Assembly (NCBI GenBank): GCA_033398695.1 | Contig: CM065815.1 | Span: forward strand, 144,629,001 to 144,693,000 | Direction: 5' to 3' | Origin: Orobanche coerulescens | Taxonomy: Eukaryota; Streptophyta; Magnoliopsida; Lamiales; Orobanchaceae | DNA: 64,000 nucleotides | Shown here: positions 54,560-64,000 of the stretch, one piece after another | Layout: each line of letters opens with the position of its first letter | Numbering within the stretch: position 1 is the first letter of the stretch | Translations under genes and position numbers: made by a program | Notes under the pieces: generated by a model | Seen by the model: only the letters and a program-made list of their open reading frames with translations | Database searches by the model: none | What the model was told of the DNA's origin: nothing

Positions 54560-56421
54560 TGATGAGTCGATTTTTTATCATCTCATTCCATTCCATCGAG
54601 TCGCGCTTTCATTTGTTTTTGAGTATTTTTGCTCTTTTTATGCGTGGTATGTTGTATTTTTGTTTTGTAGGTAGACGGACAAAGATTTTGGTGAAATTTG
54701 CGCTTTTATGGCCAATATTAGAGTTTATAACGATCAAGAGTAAGAACGGGGCCTAAAACGATGAAGATTAAAGCAATGTCGGTCGTATTTTCTAGTTTCT
54801 AGATTCATTACTTCGAACTAGGATGTGTTCTATATATGTATGTATTTTTAGTAAAATTAGATTCGCAACGGTATATTATACGCTAAATTCCGAGGTGTAT
54901 TGAAGGAGATATGGATCCTAGACCACAACCACCCAGTTTGGATCGCGATCCAGAACTTAGACCGCGAGGCAGCCTGTTCTGCTGAGCACCAGGATCGCGA
55001 TCCACATCATCCGGATCGCGATCCAATCCATGTTTGTGCAGAAAATGGGATTTTATGCACTTTGTGCGTCTTTTGACGGGTATTTAAAGGAAAACCCTAT
55101 ACACAACACGCCCAAGCCACAAAAAACGATCCAAACTCAGTTTTTCTTGGTTTTTGAGTGTTCTAAAGATCTAGAAATACAATTTGTGAAGTATTTTCAT
55201 CATTTGTAAGGAGATTTTGTTCGTTTTCGAAGGAAGAACATCAAACCTTCATCGGGCTTCGATTTCATTTTCTCAAGGGTAGAATTCTACCATGTTTTAT
55301 TCTATGATTTTTGCTATTATTGTTGAAATAATCATGAGTAGCTAATCTTGTTATATGGGTGTTTAGATTGAACCACACACATGTTCTTGGTTATTAGTTT
55401 TGATTGATTTTTCGGGTATGAGTTTGGAATTATTCCTCTTTCTTTGTTCTTCGTAATCTTTCGGCGTTCTTGATGATATTTGTGCATGAATATTATTTAG
55501 ACGCAAGAGAACTTATGATTTAGATCATCAAACCTTTTTCATAGTTGTTGTTATTGTCAAAATCGAGGGTTTTTGTCGGTGTTCGCCATCACACGACCCG
55601 GTAGAAGTGATTGTGAATGTTCTAAACCTCTTTCCGTGATCTTTTAGCGAATTACCCCATCAAAGGTATTAGCTAGTTGGTTGTTAGTAGAGATTCTTCC
55701 CCATCAAAGGAGTTTTTCTTGTTTTAGAAAAGAACAATCGCGATTTTTAGAATTTTACGCCATCAAACGGGTTTTCTTTTAATGGTGAGCAATCGGTAAT
55801 TCCAAACCATAAATTCTTTGAGTATCAAAACTAATAATTGATAACGTGTATGTCGGTGATTCTAAACTCCCATATCTTTCTCATAATTGTAATCTCTAGA
55901 AAATCCAACTGTAAATTCGGTGTTTTTAACGCTTAGCTATTAATTTAATTTTCCGCACTTGTTTTACGAACTTTCATCTCAATTGAATCATTGGTGTATT
56001 TTACTTTACTTCTGTCAATTCGACTATTTGACGAACATTGTAGAATTTCAAACTGTTTCCAACTCCTTGTGAGATCGACCTCGGAGTTACTTGTCGCTAC
56101 CTACAAAAGCAATTCGTACACTTGCGAGTTTTAATTTGTTCATCAAGTTTTTATTTTGATCTTGTTTTAATAGTAGTTGAATTGTTTTTCTTGATCATTT
56201 TTCCATTTTCATTATTATCAATAAAATCTAAAAGATTTGCTCTAACTTCTTTTGTTTATGATTGGTAGGAGATCGTTGGGAAACCCGATTCTTCCACCCA
56301 TAGACGAAGTCCAAAGAATTAGAGCACCAAAAATAATAGCCACATCATCAATGGCAAACGACGAGGAGAATCCAGATCTTGAAGAGCGACTTTTGCTAAG
56401 GGAAGAAAGCCCTCGTCAACC
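54560..56421 (+). mobile_element. Element A': truncated copy of element A
   Basis: Complete 5' LTR at 54560-56145, the leader, and the first gag codons up to 56421, where homology to 16340 stops inside gag. It joins its left flank at exactly the same point as element A does (14454/14455). The palindromes are perfect three times: 54940-54951, 54992-55003, 55013-55024. TATA at 55080-55090. There is no 3' end. Confidence 0.9.
56252..56421 (+). pseudogene. Start of gag in A' (truncated)
   Basis: About 57 codons homologous to the gag start at 16162 (MANDEENPDLEERLLLREES). Then it joins foreign sequence with TAGCGTACGCTA, so it is a relic. Confidence 0.8.
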
Positions 56422-56986
56422 AATAGCGTACGCTACATCAGACAGTTAGCGTATACTATAAGGGGGGCTTACGTACGAAACACCAACGAGTTTATGTACG
56501 TAAGGACTTGGCAAAACTGGGCAGACTCACTGTCCAAAATACTGAGGGCCATAACGTACGTTAACACTGGGTTATAACGTACATTATGCATGTACCCATA
56601 GCGCATGCTAGAAAGCATGTATAACGGACGTTATGCATGCAGCAGTTCAACACTACTGAATGCAGTTAACTGCACCGGGCGGTACTAAGTCGAGACGCAA
56701 CACAAGGACAGAATCCAAAAATTTAGATACGAAGTATACACGTTGACGAAGCTAAGTGGTGAAAGAAAATGAAATTCCGACAATCGAGAAATCTGAAATA
56801 CGACAAAGAAGATGAAATTCCCTAAACTTATAGGAAATTACAAAATGGCCCAACCGTCTGGAAATCACGATATGACGTCGGATTAACAAATCGAAACTCA
56901 CAACATGAACAACTCAACCTTACGAACTTATGTAACCAAAGAAACAATGAATACGTCGAGGAGGAGGGGGTCCACCACGCCCAAAT
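56422..56986 (-). repeat. LTR fragment F (minus strand)
   Basis: U3 body at about 56740-56990 matches element C LTR on the minus strand (GGGCCATTTTGTAATTTCC and neighbours). It is followed by palindromes of the TAACGTACGTTA, TTACGTACGTAA and TAGCGTACGCTA type at 56425-56640. No gene. Confidence 0.75.
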
Positions 56987-57218
56987 TGTAATATCCGGAA
57001 TTTCTACTACCGTTGTTTGATATTATTTTATCCGAGTTATATTGTACAGCGTGGAATCTGTACAATATAGATAAAATAAATGAAGGACTGAGATGTCAGT
57101 ATCGGTATAATTGTCGTACTTGGTCGACAATTGTATTAGAGGATATAGTGCGTCATGTGTACCTATCCAGTATGTCGAGACGGACGAGAAAAGTTGGAAA
57201 TGGCTAAGTGTAACATTA

Positions 57219-57736
57219 TTAGCGCACGCTAATAATCATGAGTAGCGCACGCTATCGTGCAGGTTTAGCGCACGCTACGGATATAAGATAAGGCACGCAA
57301 GTGCAGAACAGATCAGAAGGAATCTACGCGTGGACCAGGACACTTTCGGCGCACGTTCTGATAAGTCAACGGATGTTGTAATGTAGTGTTAGCGCACGCT
57401 AATGCATGTTGATTAGCGCACGCTACAGGTATATCGGTCAACAGGGAATCTTGGCTTTATTGGTTACTTTCGGCATGTGGGGTCACGAGCATCTTCGTGG
57501 TAGGTGTAGACTGTAGCAATTCAACTAGTGTTAGTGCACGCTAAATGTAAGGACTTGCGTACGCTAGATAGTGTAAGTTACGTACGCTAATGCATGGGCA
57601 TTACGTACATAAGCTCATGTACGAAGCCAGACAGTAGTCTCTGGACTGCAATAGCGCACGCTAACAAAGGTCAGTTAGCGCACGCTAAGGTCGCATTTTA
57701 TTGCGCACGCTAAATATGAGATGTTAGCGCACGCTA
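57219..57736 (+). repeat. TAGCGCACGCTA palindrome array, element D 5' LTR
   Basis: More than ten copies of TAGCGCACGCTA or one-base variants (57220-57231, 57243-57254, 57266-57277, 57390-57401, 57414-57425 and others), mixed with TTACGTACGCTAA types. The array ends about 10 bp before the TATA box. Confidence 0.93.
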
Positions 57737-57745
57737 GTAATGCAG

Positions 57746-57757
57746 TCTATATAAGGG
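57746..57757 (+). promoter_or_regulatory. TATA box, element D 5' LTR
   Basis: TCTATATAAGGG, conserved in the 3' LTR at 63961-63972, directly after the palindrome array. Confidence 0.75.
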
Positions 57758-59435
57758 ACAGACGGGTATTATGAAGCATTTCGTCCATTCTTTCACCTTC
57801 AGTCGATAGAGAGAGCTTTGGGAGGTCCTTGAGGTTCCCAAACACGGTGAGGTGGTGATCTTTAACAAGATTTAAGATAGAAATCATGGATTAAAGATTT
57901 GTTCTTGAAATCATTGGTGATTCTTGGAAATGGATTCAAACTTGGGATTCAATCCATTCCTTCAAAAAGGTAATCACTCTTCATCTTTGGATTTCGTTTT
58001 GGATTGAATATTGATGTTCTTGAGTTGATGATTATCATATATTCGAGTTGATGAGCATGATAACGAGTTGGATTACCGAACTAAGTTAGTGTTGTTATCA
58101 ATATATCAGTATTGATATGTTTCGTATCGTTTTGGATTGAATTCAAGAGATATGTTGATGTAATTCCTTTCTTCAATTCGGATTTTTGATGTTTTGTCGT
58201 TGGTTACTTCGTATGGTAACGATTATGGTGGTGATGTTGTGATTCTTGAAGTTATATGAATTGTATGTCGAAGAACATGATGAATAAGGATTTTTAGGTG
58301 ATTAGAACACATCGGATTATGTCATTTTATGGATTATGAACTTAAATTCGGATGATTTTGGAATATGATTATTCATGATAATAACCGGTAAATTGTTCTA
58401 TGAATTTACCAAATATGAACAAGAAGGAATCTTGAGGATTCGGGTTTTAAAGATTAAAGTTGGAATCGAATATCTTATGAAATCCTTAATATCGAGATGA
58501 GTTGGTCATTGATATAATGGAAATGTTAGACGATGCTTGAAATGCATGCCATTGTACAACATTAGCGCACGCTAAGCTTACTGGCTAGCGCACGCTAACG
58601 GGAGCAACTTAGCGCACGCTACGTTATGCGTTTAACGTGCGCTAAGTAGGCAGACAATGCAGTACATCGTATTATGATTATGAATTCGTGCTGGTTCGAG
58701 TTGGATTGTACAGTCTATGTTTAACCGAGATATCGTAGAACCGTTGAGTTTGTGGATTGGTTATATCGATTATTGACTGTTATCGAATGTGTGTTAAATT
58801 TATTATTGCGATAGGTTGCGATAATCGATCAGTGATTATAACCGTATATTGCGGTCGTGTTCGAGCATGTTCGTGAATTGCGTAGTCAGGGATGAGGAGC
58901 TCGTAGATGAAGGCAATGAAATTGGTAGCGACTTCCTCGGTATCGAGGCAAGTTATTACTTGTTTAGTTATAATGTTTAATGAATGGTTTCAGTTTCATT
59001 TCGTTTATAATGCATATAACAATGATTATATGTTGTCATTCCAATTCTGGGAGTTAAATCATAAGGTTTATGATTCATTTCGGTTATTGGAATTTTGTGT
59101 ATCGAGGATACATTATGATAAAGACGAGGATATGAGTATTTGCAGTCCATGGTATGTATGGGTTGCCGAGCATTGTGGATAATCTTCGGTGGTGATTTGG
59201 CATCGAGATTGCTCCCGAAGGACTCGGGTCAAGTATTCAGGATTGATTCGGTTTAATGTCGATGATGTTGATCATGCAGGTTGTCATTCATGTTGCTGAA
59301 CATTTGGCCGTCCTAGTTGTGTCATCATAGTGTCGTTCATGTTTTGATTCATATGTTGTTCATGTTGATGAACCTATTGATTTGCATATGTGTATGCATA
59401 ATTGCATTGTTATGTTGTAAATGATCCGATGGGAT

Positions 59436-59760
59436 CATGAGGATCTATGCTGAGGGCGCTGGATCGAATGTCCACCATGCGTTGGTTCGACGGAATCATC
59501 ATGGGGATCTATGCTGAGGGCGCTGGATCGTTGGACAGGTTTTCCACCATGCGTTGGTTTGACGGGATCATCATGGGGATCTATCTTGAGAAGCTGGATC
59601 GTTGGATTACCAGTATTGTGTTGATGGAATCTTGTGAATTCGCATCATTGATTTCATCATGTGTTGTTGTTCATATGTGTATTGTTGGTTATCCACCTTA
59701 TGCTGATCTGATAGGATCAACAAAGGGATCTATGCTGAGGGCGCTGGATCGTCGGATTTC
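59436..59760 (+). repeat. Tandem repeat in element D LTR
   Basis: GGATCTATGCTGAGGGCGCT recurs near 59440, 59503 and 59729, with a diverged copy near 59577. The intervening text TCCACCATGCGTTGGTT recurs too, giving units of about 63-73 bp. Confidence 0.85.
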
Positions 59761-60736
59761 CAATGAGTATACATGATTGTTATTGTTGTTATCATATTGA
59801 CGTGGTCATATGAGTATGCATTTGTAGGTCTTGTGTTAGGACCGTGTCCGTATTTCATCGTTCTGATCTCGGATTAGACTGATATGATTGTCGTGGCACT
59901 TCATATCTTGAGGTATGTTCCATATTTCCTTTGGTATTTGTCCTTGATGGACAATCGGTTATCATCTTGGGATTTGATGATATTATTCGATGGATCGTAT
60001 TGGTCAGAAATGGTATATTTCCGTATTGTGAGTTGGTTATGATAGTTTGAGAATCTTGAGTATTGTTTGAGGTACAACACAGATATTATGTTCGAGTTTA
60101 TTGGTTAATCGAGTACGAAATACGAAATGTGATAATGGTTAGTCTGATGAGAATTACTTGAGTAAGCAAAGTTATGGCGGTAAGATTACGTTGGTCGTAT
60201 TCTTATGTTGTATTCTCATTGGTATGTTATTATTAATGTGATGTGATGGTTATCATTGTTGGATATTATGGCTGACCCCGTCGTGGGATTTCTTTTTAGG
60301 TTCTTGGAGTATCGAGCTTGTAGCGATCGTGAAGAGATGAGCTTCCCGGAGGATACTGGCTAGGACATGTTTTGTGCATTGAGTTTCTTGATTGGTTCTT
60401 GTATTCCACTGCTAGAGTATCTTTATGGTTGGTCTTTTTCCGCTGCGTGAGTATTTTGAAACGCTCTTTTGGTATCTGGTAACTGAGGTTACTTTGGAAA
60501 TCATTTTCTAAACTTTTGAGTGTCGGCTGTTTGGCCTTGCGTCTTCAAATGAGTTTTTACGACGGTTTTTGATAGATGGATTTTATAAGTCTTTGTGAAT
60601 TTCTAAAGATAGTACCGTCGTTGGCCTCTTGGGTATTTGTAAATATTTGCGAAAATTTCTTTTAGCCTTGTGGGTTCCATCTCGGGGCCCACGACGCAAT
60701 AATATTTCCGGTTAAATCTGGGGGTGTTACAGAATA

Positions 60737-60748
60737 TGGTATCGGAGC
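60737..60748 (+). other. Primer binding site of element D
   Basis: TGGTATCGGAGC, the initiator Met type with the same single change as in element C. Confidence 0.9.
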
Positions 60749-63180
60749 TTAGGTTGAGAAAACCTAGGAATTTTGGTCGAGTTGGGTCGTGTTTTAGTCG
60801 CATCATTCGAGTTGTCGATTGACTAATACTAGAGCCGTGAGTTTTTGTTGTTCACTCGGGCTTATGGGATATGTGATTTACCAGTGTAGTATTGGGGTTG
60901 TTGTAAACTTTTCCAAACGGTGTTAACGTGTTTCTTCGGATAGAGCCGTGTTGTGTTCTCGAGTTGAACTGAGTTTGCAAAATGTGTGTTTTGAAAATAT
61001 CCATGTGGAGTATTTTCTAGAGTCGAGACATGTGCCAGTATCACGTGAAATCGTCGACTTCACGATCTGCAAGTATTTGAATTTTTGAATTTCATTGAGA
61101 TTTATTGCCGTTCTAAATTGATATGCTTTGAGATTCGGAAGAATATTATGTGTTATGATTATGAGATAACAGAACACAGTAGTTGGGACAGGATTGATGA
61201 TCTTGAGATGCTATGATTTTGGAAATCAATATGTTGGTTAGATTTTGGAAACGAAATTGTGTATTCGGGAGAAGGACTGTGAATTGTTGAGAAGGACATG
61301 TAGTCATGCTAATTCATTTTGATATATGAACTGCTTTTGAGCATTTGAAAATATACTTTTCAAAATGAACGTTTCACGAATGTTTTACGAAAACTGATTT
61401 TTGGGTCGAGACCCAATTGAATTTGAAATAGTTTTACAACTCAAGACTTAGGGTCCGAAAGGAGTTTTTTACTTTTTGCAGAACGAGATATGGGCTGAGA
61501 CCCTAATGTTCCAAGAAAGCTTTTCTGTTTTCTAAAACTCCCGAGAATTGTGAAACACTTTAGCAATCCTTATCTATTTCGTTTATGCCCTTCGCGGTTT
61601 TAGTTTACTTGCCCAAACGAAACTTCTCGGGTAGTCTTTCGCTGTGTTGATTTGTTTCAATGTTTTGTCATAGCATATTTGAGGTGATCCGGGATGGATT
61701 AATGATTGACGTTGCGAGTCATGTGTGGAAAAAGGAGTTTTTAGTCGGAGTTTATATATATTGAGATTTTGGAACTCTATTGTGTGGTTTTCCGATGGAA
61801 TATCAGTGGATATTGGCGACAAACCGAGTTCGCATACAGGAGTACGGATGTGGTTAATCATTGGCATGGTTTTCATTTTAAAACTTCGAAATCGTATGGA
61901 TTCGAAGGAAAACTATTATCGAATACTTGGCACCAGCGAGCCGATTTAATTTTTCGAAAATTAATTTTGTGGTCTTACCAAAATTTACGTTTTTGAGTTT
62001 TGAAATTTTTGAAAGAACTTTCGAAAATTTGTCTTCTTGCCGAGATATATGATTTCAAACTGGTTTTGAAAATATGATCGATATACATACGCATTTAGTG
62101 CATAACATTGTGGAGTTTTGAACGTGACTCACGAACTGGATAATACATCAGTATGGAGAGATGAATAGAGATTCGAATTTTAGTATGTTAGTTTGGTTAT
62201 CCAGAGATGATCGGTTGGTCGATCAGATGAGAGAAATATGCTGCGTATTGTAGATCCATGCACAGGATGTAATTTTGGAACTTTGGATTTCGTGAAATCG
62301 GGACATATGTGCTATGTGATTCCATTGGTACGGTAGTAGCGCGATTTTACCATAGTGATTTTGGAATGATTTCTTTGTAAGTGTAGATTTGGGGATGGTG
62401 ACCCCATACTGGTTGTTTTGGACAATGAGTAGTCGTTCCCACTCCATGTATGATGGGGTATGTTCGTCGATTTGTGATTGGTTGTTCGTATGCCGAGGAG
62501 TATGTTCGACAGTCAGGTGTGTTTATTGAGATCCACTGTATGTGATTGGTGTGTCGTTTTGAGAACCTTATTCATTCGTATATCGGTCTCTGTGGTTCTG
62601 TGTTGATCGTGTTGGAGTTTACCGCGTGAAGGTATTCTCGATTTTCGTTGATAGTTCGTTGGTAATATTGGAGTTTATCATGATAATGATATTCTAGGCC
62701 GTGTTCTGACCTTTGGATTGGTCGTATTAGAGTTTATCATGTCGATGATATTCTCGGTTAATTTATTGGTTGATTGTTTCTGGTGATCATCTGAGCGTTC
62801 AGATTGCGTGTCGATGTTTCAGAATTTATGTAGTCATTTTGGGCAGTTGTTTCACAGATGTATCTTGTATTATTGATTTGTACCCGAATTGGGATTTGAT
62901 TGGGCGATCAGGCAGACAGGTTTGAAACAGATAGATTATTTCATCCGAAGATGATATATTTTGCTGAGACTCATGGAATTGTCATTGTAAGCGTATTGAG
63001 GCTTTACAGTGAAGTCACTTGCTAGAATCTCAGGAGATCGTCGACTTGGCGCATAGGTAAGTATGCTATTTTGGTTATTCGGTAATAATGATGATTGATC
63101 GTTGTCGTGATGGTTCCGGGATATTTTGGTTGAACGGTTTGTTCGTTTTCTATGACGGATTGCAAGTTTCGAGGACGAAA
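60749..63180 (+). other. Element D internal region, non-coding
   Basis: No open frame over about 100 codons resembles a protein. It includes three diverged copies of a unit with GGAGTTTA(C/T)C...ATATTCT between about 62613 and 62758. The last 40 bases (TTTCGAGGACGAAACTT) are the usual pre-PPT block. Confidence 0.8.
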
Positions 63181-63201
63181 CTTATTTTAAGTGGTGTAGT
63201 A
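63181..63201 (+). other. Polypurine-tract-like block, element D
   Basis: TTTTAAGTGGTGTAGTA precedes the 3' LTR; the G run is broken compared with TTTTAAGAGGGGTAGAA in element B. Confidence 0.65.
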
Positions 63202-64000
63202 TGTAATATCCGGAATTTCTACTACCGTTGTTTGATATTATTTTATCCGAGTTATATTGTACAGCGTGGAATCTGTACAGTATAGATAAAATAAATGAAG
63301 GACTGAGATGTCAGTATCGGTATAATTGTCGTACTTGGTCGACAATTATATTAGAGGATATAGTGCGTCATGTGTACGTATCCAGTATGTCGAGACGGAC
63401 GAGAAAAGTTGGAAATGGCTAAGTGTAACATTATTAGCGCACGCTAATAATCATGAGTAGCGCACGCTATCGTGCAGGTTTAGCGCACGCTACGGATATA
63501 AGATAACGCACGCAAGTGCAAAACAGATCAGAAGGAATCTACGCGTGGACCAGGCCACTTTCGGCGCACGTTCTGATAAGTCAACGGATGTTGTAATGTA
63601 GTGTTAGCGCACGCTAATGCATGTTGATTAGCGCACGCTAACTGTATATCGGTCAATAGGGAATCTTGGCTTTATTGGTTGCTTTCGGCATGTGGGGTCA
63701 CGAGCATCTTCGTGGTAGGTGTAGACTGTAGCAATTCAACTGGTGTTAGCGCACGCTAAATGTAAGGACTTGCGTACACTAGATAGTGTAAGTTACGTAC
63801 GCTAATGCATGGGCATTACGTACGTAAGCTCATGTACGAAGCCAGACAGTAGTCTCTGGACTGCAATAGCGCACGCTAACAAAGGTCAGTTAGCACACGC
63901 TAAGGCTGTTAAGGCTGTTGCGCACGCTAAATATGAGATGTTAGCGCACGCTAGTAATGTAGTCTATATAAGGGACAGATGGGTATTATGAAGCATTTCG
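63202..64000 (+). repeat. Element D 3' LTR (partial)
   Basis: Matches 56987-57785 closely and carries the same palindrome array (63435-63952) and TATA box. The window ends shortly after the TATA box. Confidence 0.93.

Larger units (their letters stand above)
56987..60731 (+). repeat. Element D 5' LTR
   Basis: TGTAATATCCGG...GGGGTGTTACA. It has a dense palindrome array, a TATA box, a second small palindrome group at about 58562-58645 and a tandem module at 59436-59760. Short open frames inside are not genes. Confidence 0.92.
56987..64000 (+). mobile_element. Element D: LARD-like non-coding LTR retrotransposon, right end outside window
   Basis: 5' LTR 56987-60731 (3745 bp), PBS 60737-60748, internal 60749-63201 (2.45 kb), PPT-like block, 3' LTR from 63202. 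There are no gag or pol motifs in the internal part. Over the 799 visible bases of the 3' LTR I counted about 15-20 differences from the 5' LTR, so it is fairly young. Confidence 0.9.

Noticed and set aside
57219..57736. CRISPR-like array of repeats and spacers
   Set aside because: The repeats are 12-bp palindromes with irregular spacing in a plant LTR; no cas genes, and the same array recurs in the other LTR.
59447..59776. 109-codon ORF with repeated MRWFDGIIMGIY
   Set aside because: The peptide repeat reflects the DNA tandem repeat of the element D LTR.
1..64000. tRNA, rRNA or host protein-coding genes
   Set aside because: None found; the only tRNA-related sequences are primer binding sites complementary to tRNA 3' ends.

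Overview
This window looks like repeat-rich heterochromatin of a flowering plant, probably a eudicot. I see no host protein gene, tRNA or rRNA. Nearly every base can be assigned to LTR retrotransposons of the Ty1/copia and Ty3/gypsy superfamilies or to their fragments. Primer sites complementary to initiator tRNA-Met, Athila-type and chromovirus-type proteins, and the nested layout all fit a plant nuclear genome. Nothing in the sequence fixes the species.

Layout. (1) 1-11936: Copia-1, a Ty1/copia element with 1.4-kb LTRs and about 3 kb of extra coding sequence after RNase H; its left end lies outside the window. (2) 11937-14454: minus-strand LTR fragments (B' and B) of a gypsy family whose promoter region is packed with TAGCGTGCGCTA palindromes. 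(3) 14455-30474: element A, an Athila-like gypsy element (TSD ATAAG), split by element N at 17545-22759 (minus strand, TSD CAAGC). (4) 30480-33137: internal part of minus-strand element B, which has gag but no pol. (5) 33138-54255: one 2.7-kb LTR of B, cut into three pieces by element C (33543-43937, TSD CGAAT, itself holding solo LTR S at 40053-41673, TSD CATTG) and element E (45249-53223, TSD CGTTC). (6) 54256-56421: a second copy of the B-internal/Athila junction, truncated. (7) 56422-56986: another minus-strand LTR fragment, F. (8) 56987-64000: element D, a non-coding LARD-like element with 3.7-kb LTRs, leaving the window inside its 3' LTR.

All coding regions are decayed. N keeps a single gag-pol frame with six stop codons and no frameshift. 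C, A and Copia-1 have stops and frameshifts. E has gag on the plus strand and no pol, but carries an antisense gene with a recognisable spliceosomal intron. Many stops are TAG or TGA where CAG or CGA is expected, as methylation-driven decay predicts.

The most unusual signal is not a gene. At least six LTR types here (A, B, B', S, D, E) carry a cluster of short CG-containing palindromes just before a TATA box, and each type has its own palindrome: GGATCGCGATCC, TAGCGTGCGCTA, GTTACGGCCGTAAC or GGCGATCGCC. C has a similar cluster but a weak TATA box. The same GTTACGGCCGTAAC palindrome occurs in two unrelated lineages (C and S). I read these as promoter-proximal control modules that change faster than the LTR backbone around them. 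A second unusual signal is base loss concentrated at CAG/CTG triplets in Copia-1, which breaks its frames and its primer binding site and may be a sequencing artefact at methylated sites.
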